Shown here: positions 26,837 to 36,101 of the stretch, piece after piece
Position numbering within the stretch: position 1 is the stretch's first letter
Layout: each line of letters opens with the position of its first letter
DNA from: CAYWNA01 sp964459305
Lineage (GTDB): Bacteria; Planctomycetota; Planctomycetia; Pirellulales; Pirellulaceae
Assembly: GCA_964459305.1 (NCBI GenBank)
Contig: CAYWNA010000074.1
Coordinates: forward strand, 1-52,295
Length of the DNA: 52,295 bases
Reading direction: 5' to 3'
Notes under the pieces: model-generated
Told to the model about the DNA's origin: nothing
The model's database searches: none
The model's input: only the letters and a program-made list of their open reading frames with translations
Translations under genes and position numbers: made by a program

Positions 26837-26914
26837 TATAAACGAGGAAGCCCCGCGTTCCGGCTGCGTCCGAACACAGGTCGTGAACACTGAACCCCTT
26901 CGAAGGAATGAGAG

Positions 26915-28201
26915 ATGGGCCAACAAGTCGCCGAGGCGCTCGACGCCTTGCGTAAACTCGGAACGCCGGACGAGATGCGTGGGCTGGCGCAACAGGGCTA
27001 CGGCCCGAAGTCGCCGCCTCGCGTCAATGCACACATCCATCTGCCGCCGAACTTCTCCGCCTTTGAAAGCGTCCAGCAGGCGGTAAACCTTGCCTCGGAA
27101 CAGGGGATCGGTGCGGTTGGCGTCAGTAACTACTACGACTACGAGGTGTACGGCAACTTCGTTGATTGTGCCCGCGAAAAGGGCATCTTTCCGCTGTTTG
27201 GGCTTGAGATCATCTGCATGGATGACGGCTTGCGCGATGCCGGAGTCAAGATCAACGACCCGGGCAATCCCGGCAAGATCTACGTCTGCGGCAAGAGTAT
27301 CACGCGGTTTGATGAAATGACGACCGAGGGGGCCAGGCTGCTTGAAGTCATCCGTAGCAACGATTCGACGCGCATGGCGCAAATGATCGAACAGATGGAC
27401 AAGTTCTTCACCGGGCGAGGCCTGGAAACAGGTATCGACGAGGGTGCTGTGGTGGACATGATCGTCCGTCGCCACGGCAGCGATCGCAATACGGTGTATT
27501 TGCAGGAGCGGCACGTCTCCCAAGCCTTTCAGGAAGCGTTGTTCGATAGGGTCCCTCCGCAAGAGCGGATCAAGCGGCTGAACGAGGTGCTCGGCGCCGA
27601 AACGAAAGCCAAAGATGGCGAAGACTACGTCGCGATGCAAAACGATATCCGTTCGCATCTGATGAAAGCAGGCAAACCAGCATTCGTCGACGAGACCTTT
27701 GTCAGCTTCGATGAGGCGCATCGATTGATACTGGAGCTTGGCGGCGTTCCGTGCTACCCAACACTTGCCGACGGCGCATCGCCGATCTGCCAGTTCGAAC
27801 AGTCGCCGGAGGAGTTGGTCACCGAGATCAAGAGGCGGAATATTCACGCCGTGGAGTTGATTCCAATTCGCAATACGATTGAGGTGCTGCGCGACTACGT
27901 CGTAACGATGCGCGAAGCCGGATTGGCGATTGCTGCCGGCACAGAACACAACACGCTGGACCTGATCCAGTTTGACCCGTTCTGCAAGGACGGCGACGTG
28001 CCCGACGATATTCGAGCGGTCTTCTGGGAAGGCGCCTGCGTGATGGCGGGGCATCAGTTTCTGTCGTTGCACGGCGAATGCGGATTCGTGGACGGCGCGG
28101 GGAATCCGAATCCGAGTTTCGCATCTGCGGATGAACGCATCAAAGCGTTTGCTGGAATCGGCGCGGCCGTGATCCAGCGGTATTATGAGGAATGCTCATG
28201 A
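26915..28201 (+). CDS. PHP-domain-like protein of unknown substrate
   Basis: A 428-residue soluble protein. The N-terminal HIHL in VNAHIHLPPNFSAFES, the GIGAVGVSNYYDY strand, FPLFGLEI and, near the end, AAGTEHNTLDL give the order of metal-binding motifs seen in PHP (polymerase and histidinol phosphatase) proteins: paired His, Glu, and a late Glu-His. A metal-dependent phosphoesterase or amidohydrolase-like activity is likely; substrate unknown. The middle section (about 160-260) has no familiar motif. ATG 26915 follows AAGGAATGAGAG. The position between E3 and an aldolase/SDR fusion suggests hydrolysis of a phosphorylated sugar intermediate (inference). Confidence 0.7.
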   Translation: MGQQVAEALDALRKLGTPDEMRGLAQQGYGPKSPPRVNAHIHLPPNFSAFESVQQAVNLASEQGIGAVGVSNYYDYEVYGNFVDCAREKGIFPLFGLEIICMDDGLRDAGVKINDPGNPGKIYVCGKSITRFDEMTTEGARLLEVIRSNDSTRMAQMIEQMDKFFTGRGLETGIDEGAVVDMIVRRHGSDRNTVYLQERHVSQAFQEALFDRVPPQERIKRLNEVLGAETKAKDGEDYVAMQNDIRSHLMKAGKPAFVDETFVSFDEAHRLILELGGVPCYPTLADGASPICQFEQSPEELVTEIKRRNIHAVELIPIRNTIEVLRDYVVTMREAGLAIAAGTEHNTLDLIQFDPFCKDGDVPDDIRAVFWEGACVMAGHQFLSLHGECGFVDGAGNPNPSFASADERIKAFAGIGAAVIQRYYEECS

Positions 28202-28333
28202 ACTAGGGGGGACGACGTTTCGTTTCCATCCCGATACTGGATCGCCGTAGCGAAAAAACGATGGTACCCACGGTAATCCAAGATCCCAACATTCCATGGC
28301 CCAATAACTGGTGCTTGACGTAAGGAAACGACC

Positions 28334-30406
28334 TTGACCGCGACGAACACGACCGACTGGCCAGTTTTCTCCTCGGATGATGATCCGCTCGACGTAATCG
28401 TCAAGCTGTCGAACTACTACGGGTCCGACCCATCGATTGTGCTGGCGGGAGGCGGCAACACTTCGTGCAAGATCGACGATGTCCTGTACGTGAAAGGTAG
28501 CGGGACCGCGTTGGCGACGATGACGCGCGACGGTTTCGTGAAGATGGATCGTAACAAGCTGAGTGACATCGCCAATGCGACGCTGGCCGAAGATCCTGAT
28601 ACGCGTGAGTCGCAATACAACGCAGCGATCGCCGGCGCACAATGCGAACCCGAAAAAGGCCAACGCCCGTCGGTCGAAGCGTTGCTGCATCACCTTGTGC
28701 CGGGCAAGTACATCGTGCACAGTCACGCGACGATTGCCAACACGCTGACGTGTTGCACGGACGGCAAAGCGGCCGCCGAGGAGATATTTGGGGACGACAT
28801 CGTGTGGGTGCCGTATGTCGATCCTGGATTCATCTTGGCACAGACGCTCAAGCAGGCGCTTGAAGAATACCGGGCTCGCACGGGGCGCGATCAGGCAAAG
28901 GCGATCTTGATGGCCAATCATGGTCTGATCGTCGCCGGCGACGATCCGGAATCGATCCGCGACAACACGGATGAGATCCTGGGCAAAATCGCCTCGCGAC
29001 TCGGTGATGATTGGCAGACCAAATCGATTGGCGAGGTCACGCGGATTGGTGGCACCAACGAGTTGGTGCGACGAATCGGTCCCGCGCTGCGTGTTCTTTT
29101 GGCCGACGATCCCACCGGGCCATTGAAGGTCGTCACGTTCGATGATTCGGACATCGCGCTCGGCCTGATTGGGGCTGAAGCCGGAAAAGCGATGGCCTGC
29201 GCCGGGCCGCTATCACCGGATCAGATCGTGTACGCGAACAGCTTCCCTTTGTGGTTCGAACCGAAAAACGCCGAAGACGAGGATTCGCTGATCGGGCGTC
29301 TACGCGACGCGATGAACCAGCACTTCAAGGAGAAGTGCTTCTTGCCGAAGATCGTGCTTGTGCAGAATGTCGGCCTGTTTGCCGTGGGCGATGATTTCAA
29401 GATGGCCAACACGGCTCGCGAAGTGTATCTAGATGCGATCAAGGTCATGGCGGGCGCAACACGTCTGGGTGGAGGTCCGGCGGGCGTGAGCTACCTGACC
29501 GATCGCCAGCGGCTGTTCATTGAGGACTGGGAATCCGAGGTGTATCGCAAGAAAGTCGCTGCGGCTGGCGGCCCTCCGCCGGGTCGCCTGAACGGCAAGG
29601 TGGCCGTTGTGACTGGGGCCGCTCAGGGGTTCGGGCTGGAGATTGCTCAAAGCCTCGCCGCCGAAGGCGCCCACGTCGCGCTCACGGATATCAACGAGCA
29701 AGGGGCGGCCGGCGCGGCCGATGACCTGTGCAAGGATTGCGGTGTCGGACGCGCGATCGGTTTGCCGGTCAACGTCACCGACAGCGCGGCGATCGAAGAA
29801 TGCATCGATCGAGTTGTGCGTACCTTCGGCGGGTTTGACGTGTTCATTTCCAATGCGGGCGTTTTGAAAGCCGAATCTGTCAAGACGCAATCGGAGAAGG
29901 ATTTCGAATTCGTTACGGACGTGAACTACAAAGGCTATTTCCGGTGCGTTCAAAAGGCCGCGCCGATTCTCGCCACTCAACACAAGGCAAACTCCGCTTG
30001 CATGGGCGATATCGTTCAGATTAACTCCAAGTCAGGCCTTGTCGGCTCCAACCGTAACGCCGCCTACGCGGGCAGCAAGTTTGGCGGAATTGGACTGACC
30101 CAGTCGTTCGCGTTGGAATTGATCGCTGACGGCATCAAGGTCAATTCCATTTGCCCCGGCAATTTTTTTGATGGCCCGTTGTGGTCCGACCCGGAAAACG
30201 GCCTGTTCGTGCAGTACCTGCGAACTGGAAAGGTGCCGGGCGCGACAACCATCGAGGAAGTGCGTCGCGCTTACGAGGCTAAGGTACCCATGGGTCGCGG
30301 TTGCACGACGACGGATGTGATGAAAGCGATCTACTATCTAATCGAACAGCAATACGAGACTGGCCAGGCTTTGCCGGTGACGGGCGGGCAAGTGATGTTA
30401 AGTTGA
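28334..30406 (+). CDS. Bifunctional class II aldolase / short-chain dehydrogenase
   Basis: A 690-residue fusion. The N-terminal half (about 20-400) is a class II (zinc) aldolase/adducin domain: GGGNTSCKIDDVLYVKGSGT, VHSHATIANTLTC with zinc histidines, and the later MANHGLIVAGDD. The C-terminal half (about 420-690) is an SDR: TGAAQGFGLEIA for NAD(P), SNAGV, catalytic YAGSK and SICPGNFFDGPLWSD. The layout matches rhamnulose-1-phosphate aldolase/dehydrogenase fusions. It would cleave a ketose phosphate to dihydroxyacetone phosphate and an aldehyde, then oxidise or reduce a product or precursor. The start is TTG 28334, supported by AAGGA 7 nt upstream; no ATG fits. The substrate cannot be read. 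Confidence 0.88.
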   Translation: MTATNTTDWPVFSSDDDPLDVIVKLSNYYGSDPSIVLAGGGNTSCKIDDVLYVKGSGTALATMTRDGFVKMDRNKLSDIANATLAEDPDTRESQYNAAIAGAQCEPEKGQRPSVEALLHHLVPGKYIVHSHATIANTLTCCTDGKAAAEEIFGDDIVWVPYVDPGFILAQTLKQALEEYRARTGRDQAKAILMANHGLIVAGDDPESIRDNTDEILGKIASRLGDDWQTKSIGEVTRIGGTNELVRRIGPALRVLLADDPTGPLKVVTFDDSDIALGLIGAEAGKAMACAGPLSPDQIVYANSFPLWFEPKNAEDEDSLIGRLRDAMNQHFKEKCFLPKIVLVQNVGLFAVGDDFKMANTAREVYLDAIKVMAGATRLGGGPAGVSYLTDRQRLFIEDWESEVYRKKVAAAGGPPPGRLNGKVAVVTGAAQGFGLEIAQSLAAEGAHVALTDINEQGAAGAADDLCKDCGVGRAIGLPVNVTDSAAIEECIDRVVRTFGGFDVFISNAGVLKAESVKTQSEKDFEFVTDVNYKGYFRCVQKAAPILATQHKANSACMGDIVQINSKSGLVGSNRNAAYAGSKFGGIGLTQSFALELIADGIKVNSICPGNFFDGPLWSDPENGLFVQYLRTGKVPGATTIEEVRRAYEAKVPMGRGCTTTDVMKAIYYLIEQQYETGQALPVTGGQVMLS

Positions 30407-30410
30407 TCCC

Positions 30411-30481
30411 ATCCGTGTGCCTGAATCCGTGTGCGGAGCGGTTCCCACCTTGCTTGGGCTCACGGATGGAGGCACACGGAT
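30411..30481. repeat. Inverted repeat of the ATCCGTGTG family, copy 1
   Basis: Arms 30411-30431 and 30461-30481 pair over 21 nt with two mismatches (ATCCGTGTGCCTGAATCCGT at the left end). A related palindrome with the same ATCCGTGTG and ATCCGTG blocks lies at 40796-40860. It begins four nt after the aldolase/SDR stop codon and ends 39 nt before the next start, so it is transcribed within the operon if there is one. Confidence 0.8.
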
Positions 30482-30520
30482 AATTTTCACGATTGATTTC
30501 TTGAAGAGAGTTGTGAATCA

Positions 30521-32167
30521 ATGACAGTCGAGACAGTGACGTTGCCGAAGACTCAACATGCGGTCCAGCTTGTTGGCCCCGGTGAATTGACATTGAATAC
30601 CACCAAAACCGTGCCCACGCCTGGGCCGCACGAAATCTTGGTGAGGGTCGAGGCGGTCGGGTTGTGCTTTTCCGATTTGAAGCTGCTCAAACAGTTCGAC
30701 CAGCACGTGCGAAAGACCGAGATCGTCGGTGGCATCGAACCGGACGTGCTCAAGGGCATCCAAAGTTTTGTTCCCGACAGCCTGCCCACGGTGCCGGGAC
30801 ACGAAGTCGCTTGCCGGGTCGTCGCCGTCGGCGAGCAAGTGAAACATCACAAGGTTGGCGACCGCTACTTGGTACAGGCCGACTATCGCCAGTTGCCGAC
30901 GGCGGCCGGTTCTAACGCGGCGTTTGGATACAACTTCGAGGGCGGCTTGCAGGAGTACACGTTGTTCGATGAGCGCGTGGTTATCGCCCCGGACGGGGAC
31001 CGATTCTTGCTCCCGGTGGGCGAGGAGAAGAGCGCCTCGGCCGTGGCGCTGGTTGAACCGTGGGCGTGCGTCGAGGATTCCTACGTCACGCGCGAGCGGA
31101 ACACGATCAAGGCCGGCGGCAGGCTGCTGGTGTTTGTCGGCGAGGGGCGTGAAGCGAAAGGCGTGACCGAGGGCTTCTCGCCGGACGGTGAACCCGCAGA
31201 GGTACAGACGGCTTCGCCAGGTGAGATCGCCGATCTTCCTAACGAGTCTTTCGACGACATCGTGTACTTCGGTTCCGACAAGGCAACCATCGACGTGCTG
31301 AACGACAAATTGGCCGGTGGTGCAATCTTCAACATCGTTCTCGGCGGCGAAAGAGTTGGTGAACTAGTGTCGGTCGGTGTCGGCCGCATTCACTACGGTA
31401 TGACACGCTGGATCGGTACCACGGGTGATGATGCGGCCGAATCGTACAAGCATATCCCGGACGATGGCGAGATCCGAAAAAACGACAAGATCCTGATCGT
31501 CGGTGCGGGCGGGCCAATGGGTCAGATGCACGTGATTCGCAACGTATGCCTGGGTGTGCCGGGTGTCGGTGTTGTCGGGACGGATTTCGACGATCCGCGA
31601 ATCGAATCGCTGCGGTGCAAAGCGGACCCAATGGCGAAGGCAAACGGTGTGGCATTGCGGTTGGTCAATCCACAGAACGAGCCATTGGACGAAACGTTCA
31701 GCTATTTCGCATTGATGGCTCCAGTGGGGGCGTTGGTCGCCGACGCGATTCAGAAAGCTGACGACGACGCAATCATCAACATTTTCGCCGGCATACCCGC
31801 GCCAACGAAACACGATATTGACCTGGATGCGTACATCGAAAAGCGATGCTTTATGTTCGGCACTAGCGGGTCCACGATCGAAGACCTGCGTATCGTGTTG
31901 AAGAAGGTCGAAAGCGATCAGCTCGACACCGACGCATCGGTGGATGCGATCAGCGGCATGTCGGGAGCGACCGAGGGCATCGCCGCCGTGGAGGACCGCA
32001 GCATGGCTGGCAAGATCATCGTCTACCCGATGCTGCACGATGTCGGCCTGATACCCCTGACCGAGTTGGACAAGCATTTCCAGACGGTCGCCGAGAAACT
32101 TGATAACGGCAAGTGGACTCGCGAAGCCGAACAAGAACTGCTTCGCGTTGCGGGAGGGAACGGTTAA
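30521..32167 (+). CDS. Long zinc-type (MDR) alcohol dehydrogenase-like protein
   Basis: A 548-residue member of the medium-chain dehydrogenase superfamily, longer than the usual 340-400. The catalytic-zinc ligands are in EAVGLCFSDLK and TVPGHEVACRV; EPWACVEDSY continues the core. The four-cysteine structural-zinc loop is missing. The nucleotide-binding turn GAGGPMGQMH is near residue 330, displaced by an inserted segment of about 120 residues (about 200-325). The general type resembles SorE-like sugar-phosphate reductases. It starts with ATG 30521 and ends one nt before the GTG of the next gene, so the two are translationally coupled. It probably interconverts a ketose (phosphate) and its alditol. 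Confidence 0.75.
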   Translation: MTVETVTLPKTQHAVQLVGPGELTLNTTKTVPTPGPHEILVRVEAVGLCFSDLKLLKQFDQHVRKTEIVGGIEPDVLKGIQSFVPDSLPTVPGHEVACRVVAVGEQVKHHKVGDRYLVQADYRQLPTAAGSNAAFGYNFEGGLQEYTLFDERVVIAPDGDRFLLPVGEEKSASAVALVEPWACVEDSYVTRERNTIKAGGRLLVFVGEGREAKGVTEGFSPDGEPAEVQTASPGEIADLPNESFDDIVYFGSDKATIDVLNDKLAGGAIFNIVLGGERVGELVSVGVGRIHYGMTRWIGTTGDDAAESYKHIPDDGEIRKNDKILIVGAGGPMGQMHVIRNVCLGVPGVGVVGTDFDDPRIESLRCKADPMAKANGVALRLVNPQNEPLDETFSYFALMAPVGALVADAIQKADDDAIINIFAGIPAPTKHDIDLDAYIEKRCFMFGTSGSTIEDLRIVLKKVESDQLDTDASVDAISGMSGATEGIAAVEDRSMAGKIIVYPMLHDVGLIPLTELDKHFQTVAEKLDNGKWTREAEQELLRVAGGNG

Positions 32168-33403
32168 GTGTCGTGCGGAGGAAAGACGTTTGTTGGTTTC
32201 GGATTCGGGCCGATTCAAAGCGCGCTCTTTCTCTACGAGGCGTACTGTTCCGGCAATTTCGATCGTTATGTAGTCGCTGAGGTCGATGCGGCGCTTGTCG
32301 ACGCCGTGCGCACGGCGGGTGGCCGATATTCGATTAACATTGCGCACCCCGACCGCATCGAACAGGTGGTGGTCGACGGTGTGCGCTTGTGTGATCCCTC
32401 TGATGAATCCGACCGCAGGGAACTGATCGAAGCGATTGCCGTGGCGGATGAAATGGCGACGGCGTTACCCAGCGTCCGGTTCTACGACATGGGCGAGGCG
32501 ACGAGTGTAGTAAGACTGTTGGCCGACGGCTTCCAGCGGCGCGAACCGTCGAAACCTACAATCATCTACGCGGCGGAGAATCACAACCGTGCGGCTGAGA
32601 TCCTCTCAGAACGACTGATCGCGGAAGTCCGCGCCGATCGACTGACTAACGTGCAAACGCTCAACACCGTCGTCGGCAAAATGAGCGGCGTGATCACCGA
32701 CACGGACACGATCCGCCGGCTCGGCCTCGCACCGCTCACGCCCGATACGCCACGGGCCGTACTGGTCGAACGGTTCAACCACATCCTTGTATCCAGCGTG
32801 CCGCTCGCGGGTTTCGAACGCGGCATCGAGGTGTTTGTCGAGAAGGATGATCTGCTGCCGTTTGAAGAGGCCAAGCTGTACGGTCACAACGCCATTCATG
32901 CGCTGATCGGATATCTGGCTCGTCTGCGAGGGCTGACCTCGATGGCACAGGCCGCCGATCACGAAGACATCATGGCCGTCGCGCGAGCGGCGTTCATCGG
33001 CGAATCAGGTGCGGCGCTCGTCAAGAAATACAAGCACATCGACGATCCACTGTTCACGACCGACGGCTATCTAGCCTTTGCGGATGACCTGATCGACCGT
33101 ATGGTCAATCCTCACCTGAACGACTTGATCGAGCGTGTCACGCGCGACGCGCGACGGAAGCTCGGATACGATGATCGGCTGTTCGGGACGATGCGAGTCG
33201 CCTTGGCACAGACCATCGAGCCAATCCACATGGCTAAAGGCGCCGCAGCCGCGCTGATGTGCGTGGCCGCTGGCACGCCCCAAATGAAAGGGGACGCCGC
33301 CGAGACACTTCGCGACGTCTGGGGCGAACAGTCGGACGAATCTGCCGATCATCTGATCGCACTGACATGGCAGGCGATGTCAACGTTGGAGGACATGATA
33401 TGA
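32168..33403 (+). CDS. Mannitol-1-phosphate-dehydrogenase-like polyol oxidoreductase
   Basis: A 411-residue NAD-dependent protein of the long-chain mannitol dehydrogenase family. The N-terminus has a Rossmann turn FVGFGFGPIQS, then a C-terminal all-helical domain with AKLYGHNAIHALIGYLA, where the Lys and the Asn-His pair of the family active site are visible. The start is GTG 32168, directly abutting the TAA of the previous gene. It ends in a 4-nt ATGA overlap with the next gene. MtlD enzymes interconvert mannitol 1-phosphate and fructose 6-phosphate; this protein is divergent and a different hexitol or pentitol phosphate is possible. Confidence 0.75.
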   Translation: MSCGGKTFVGFGFGPIQSALFLYEAYCSGNFDRYVVAEVDAALVDAVRTAGGRYSINIAHPDRIEQVVVDGVRLCDPSDESDRRELIEAIAVADEMATALPSVRFYDMGEATSVVRLLADGFQRREPSKPTIIYAAENHNRAAEILSERLIAEVRADRLTNVQTLNTVVGKMSGVITDTDTIRRLGLAPLTPDTPRAVLVERFNHILVSSVPLAGFERGIEVFVEKDDLLPFEEAKLYGHNAIHALIGYLARLRGLTSMAQAADHEDIMAVARAAFIGESGAALVKKYKHIDDPLFTTDGYLAFADDLIDRMVNPHLNDLIERVTRDARRKLGYDDRLFGTMRVALAQTIEPIHMAKGAAAALMCVAAGTPQMKGDAAETLRDVWGEQSDESADHLIALTWQAMSTLEDMI

Positions 33404-34440
33404 GAGCTGCATTGCTGACGGCCCCGCGGGAGGTTTCGATCGTTGATATTGCGGAACCGGTTCCGGATGCCGGAGAGGTACTGGTTCGTTTGACGGCCGT
33501 TGGGGTGTGCGGGTCGGATGTTCACTTTTTCCACGAAGGATCTATTGGCAGTGCATCGGCCGCCTATCCGATGGGCCTTGGGCACGAGCCGGCGGGCATT
33601 GTGGCCGCTGTGGGGGACGGCGTTTCGGGGCTTGCGGAAGGAGATCTGGTTGCGGTGGAACCGGGGATTCCCTGCGGACGCTGCGAACCTTGCGGCAAAG
33701 GGAAACCCAACCTCTGTCCGAATGTGCGCTTCCTCGCGCAACCGGATACGGTCGGGGCTTTCCAGCAATACTTGGTCATGCCGCAGGAAAATTGCCTACC
33801 GGCCTCGGCGGGCGTGTCTGCGGAAGCCTGCGCGGTGGCGGAACCCCTTGGGGTAGGACTTGAGGCATTGGCGATTTCCGGGATACGTGCGGGAGAGACG
33901 GCGGCTGTCTTTGGCTGTGGGCCCATTGGCCTTTCGGCAATCGCAGCCTTGCGATCGGCAGGGATCGAAGAGATCATCGCGTCCGAGCCTTTGGCAGCCC
34001 GGCGCGCTTTCGCCGCCCGGATAGGCGCCTCGCGTACGATCGACCCGGAAACCGAGAACGTTGTTCAGTCGATTCGCGATCTCACAAACGGGCGTGGGGT
34101 CGACGTTTCGTTTGAGGCGGCGGGAGAGCAGGAAACGCTGGACCACACGATCGAGGCGGCGGCTATCGCGGGGACGGCTGTGATCATCGGCATACCCCGG
34201 GAGAAGAAGGTAGCCATCGATATTCATGTCGCCAGGCGCAAAGAACTTCCTCTGCGACAAGTACGGCGATCGAACCTTAGGACCGCGGCCGCCCTGGAAC
34301 TCATGGCACGCAAGGATATCCCGATCGAGGAGATGGTGACGCACCGATTCCCGCTGAACGAGACCGCGAAGGCGATGGATCTGGTCCGCAGATACGCCGA
34401 TGGCGTTATCAAGGCCGTTGTCATTCCAAGCGATCTGTAA
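33400..34440 (+). CDS. Zinc-dependent alcohol/polyol dehydrogenase (sorbitol-dehydrogenase-like)
   Basis: A 346-residue MDR enzyme of usual length that oxidises a polyol to a ketose with NAD+. The catalytic zinc site is GVCGSDVHFF and GLGHEPAG, the structural zinc site CGRCEPCGKGKPNLC is complete, and the cofactor turn is FGCGPIGLSA. The start ATG 33400 overlaps the previous stop by ATGA and has GGAGG 7 nt upstream; the frame is open back to 33259 but that part is antisense-like to no known start. It is followed by an FGGY kinase, a typical polyol dehydrogenase-kinase pair (as in xylitol or sorbitol use). Confidence 0.92.
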   Translation: MRAALLTAPREVSIVDIAEPVPDAGEVLVRLTAVGVCGSDVHFFHEGSIGSASAAYPMGLGHEPAGIVAAVGDGVSGLAEGDLVAVEPGIPCGRCEPCGKGKPNLCPNVRFLAQPDTVGAFQQYLVMPQENCLPASAGVSAEACAVAEPLGVGLEALAISGIRAGETAAVFGCGPIGLSAIAALRSAGIEEIIASEPLAARRAFAARIGASRTIDPETENVVQSIRDLTNGRGVDVSFEAAGEQETLDHTIEAAAIAGTAVIIGIPREKKVAIDIHVARRKELPLRQVRRSNLRTAAALELMARKDIPIEEMVTHRFPLNETAKAMDLVRRYADGVIKAVVIPSDL

Positions 34441-34462
34441 TCCTGCGCGAAGGAAGTTCGCC

Positions 34463-35986
34463 ATGCGGGACCCACTTATTCTCGCACACGACATCGGCAC
34501 CAGCGGCACGAAGAGCTCTCTTGTGCGGCCGGACGGTACGATTGTGGCCTCGGAGACCAGCGCTCATTCGACCCAATTCCCGCATCCGGGTTGGGCGGAA
34601 CAGCAGCCTGCGGATTGGTGGGATGGAGTGTGCCGGAACACGGCAGCTCTCACAGCCAAGCACTCCAAGCTTCGAAGCAACATCGCGGGCATTGGCGTCA
34701 GCGGACACATGTTGGGGTGCTTGCCGGTAGGCTCAGAAGGTAACGTGTTGCGGCCGTGTATGATTCATTCGGATTGTCGTGCTACCGGACCGTGCGAGAC
34801 TGTCCGCAATCGAATTGGCCAGGACGCCATGTACGAGCTGACCGGCAATATCCTCGAACCGCGTTCCAGCTTGTGCAAGGTTCTCTGGATCAAGGCGAAC
34901 GAGCCAGACGTTTACGAACGGACAGCCCGTTTTCTCCAGTCCAAAGACTACATCGTCGGGCGCCTGACGGGCCACTTTGACTCGACGGATTTCTCGGATG
35001 CTTCTCATGCACAATGGCTCGACATTCGAGCGAAGTCCTACGCCACGGACGTGTTTGCCGAGTTTGGGATCGAGTCTTCAAAATTCCCGGCCCTGTATCG
35101 CTCGACCGATTTGGTCGGCAGGCTGACCCAGGAGGCCGCGCAAATGCTCGACCTGCCGACCGGCATCCCCGTCGTTGCCGGCGGCGGCGACGGCTCCTGC
35201 GCTTCGGTCGGGGCCGGCGCCGTGAACATGGGCGACACCTACTGCTGTCTCGGCACCACGGCTTGGATCGCGGCGACCACGGCGGAACCGTTTATCGACA
35301 GACAGAGACGCGTATTCAACGTTCTCGCTCTCGACGGAGAGAGCAACGGCGTCTTTGGCACGGTCCAAGCTGCCGGCCGCTCGGTGGACTGGGCCATGGA
35401 CCTACTGGGCGAAGCAGATTTCGATCGATTCGATGATCTGCTCGCGGCGGTGGAGCCCGGTAGCGAAGGCCTGATATTCCTGCCTTACCTGGAGGGCGAA
35501 CGTAGCCCGATCTTCGACTCCAACGCGCGCGGCGTGTTTTTTGGGCTCTCTCCCGTTCACCGGCGCGAGCACCTTCTGCGGGCAACGGTCGAGGGCGTCT
35601 CGTTTGCATTGCGGAGCGTGTTGGAGGTCATGCGGGAGTCGTTCGCCGTGCCGGCGTTGAGGCTGATCGGCGGCGGGGGACAATCCGCTCTGAGGCAGCA
35701 GATGCTGGCGAATGTCTGCGGCGTCGCGATCCAGACGCTCTCCACACAATCGGCAGACGCGACCTCGCTCGGCGCGGCCTTTGCCGCCGGCGTCGGGGTC
35801 GGCCTGTTCGACGACTTCCCGCAGACGGCTCGGACCATTAAAGTCACGGGAGAACGCCTGGCCGATGAGTCTCTCGCGGATCGCTACGATGCGTGTTTCC
35901 GCGTGTACCAGACCCTCTATCCACAGCTTAAGCCCGCATTCGCACAGTTGCAGGAGTCGCTTGGAAGAGGGATCGGTCGGTCGTAG
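34463..35986 (+). CDS. FGGY-family carbohydrate kinase (xylulokinase-like)
   Basis: Phosphorylates a ketose, alditol or similar sugar with ATP. The 507-residue protein has the N-terminal ATP motif AHDIGTSGTKSSLV, the substrate loop STQFPHPGWAEQQPADWW that is xylulokinase-like, the VAGGGDGSCASVGAGAV motif and the C-terminal RLIGGGGQSALRQQMLANV. ATG 34463 follows AAGGAAG and lies 22 nt after the sorbitol-dehydrogenase-like gene. It is the last gene of the presumed catabolic operon. Specificity is not readable; a pentulose or hexulose is likely given the neighbouring polyol dehydrogenases. Confidence 0.92.
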   Translation: MRDPLILAHDIGTSGTKSSLVRPDGTIVASETSAHSTQFPHPGWAEQQPADWWDGVCRNTAALTAKHSKLRSNIAGIGVSGHMLGCLPVGSEGNVLRPCMIHSDCRATGPCETVRNRIGQDAMYELTGNILEPRSSLCKVLWIKANEPDVYERTARFLQSKDYIVGRLTGHFDSTDFSDASHAQWLDIRAKSYATDVFAEFGIESSKFPALYRSTDLVGRLTQEAAQMLDLPTGIPVVAGGGDGSCASVGAGAVNMGDTYCCLGTTAWIAATTAEPFIDRQRRVFNVLALDGESNGVFGTVQAAGRSVDWAMDLLGEADFDRFDDLLAAVEPGSEGLIFLPYLEGERSPIFDSNARGVFFGLSPVHRREHLLRATVEGVSFALRSVLEVMRESFAVPALRLIGGGGQSALRQQMLANVCGVAIQTLSTQSADATSLGAAFAAGVGVGLFDDFPQTARTIKVTGERLADESLADRYDACFRVYQTLYPQLKPAFAQLQESLGRGIGRS

Positions 35987-36020
35987 GTCTCCCAATCTGC
36001 TGCGATCTGCTTGAGTACCC

Positions 36021-36074
36021 GTAACTGCACTCGCCAGAGTGCGGAAATCCACGCGTTCTGGCGAACGCAGCTAC
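36021..36074. repeat. Hairpin related to the dispersed palindromic repeat (copy D, diverged)
   Basis: Arms 36021-36043 and 36052-36074 pair over 23 nt with about five mismatches. They share the CGCCAGA ... TCTGGCG core and the GTAGC-like ends of copies A-C but no flanks. It lies between the convergent FGGY kinase and oxidoreductase genes, where it may terminate both. Confidence 0.65.
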
Positions 36075-36101
36075 GGCGTACTACGAGTTCCCAAACAGCG
36101 A

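Noticed and set aside
26810..28072. A 420-codon frame on the minus strand opposite the PHP-domain gene
   Set aside because: Its composition is rich in Arg, His and Gln, as expected for the complement of a real frame, and the PHP gene has a ribosome-binding site and motifs.
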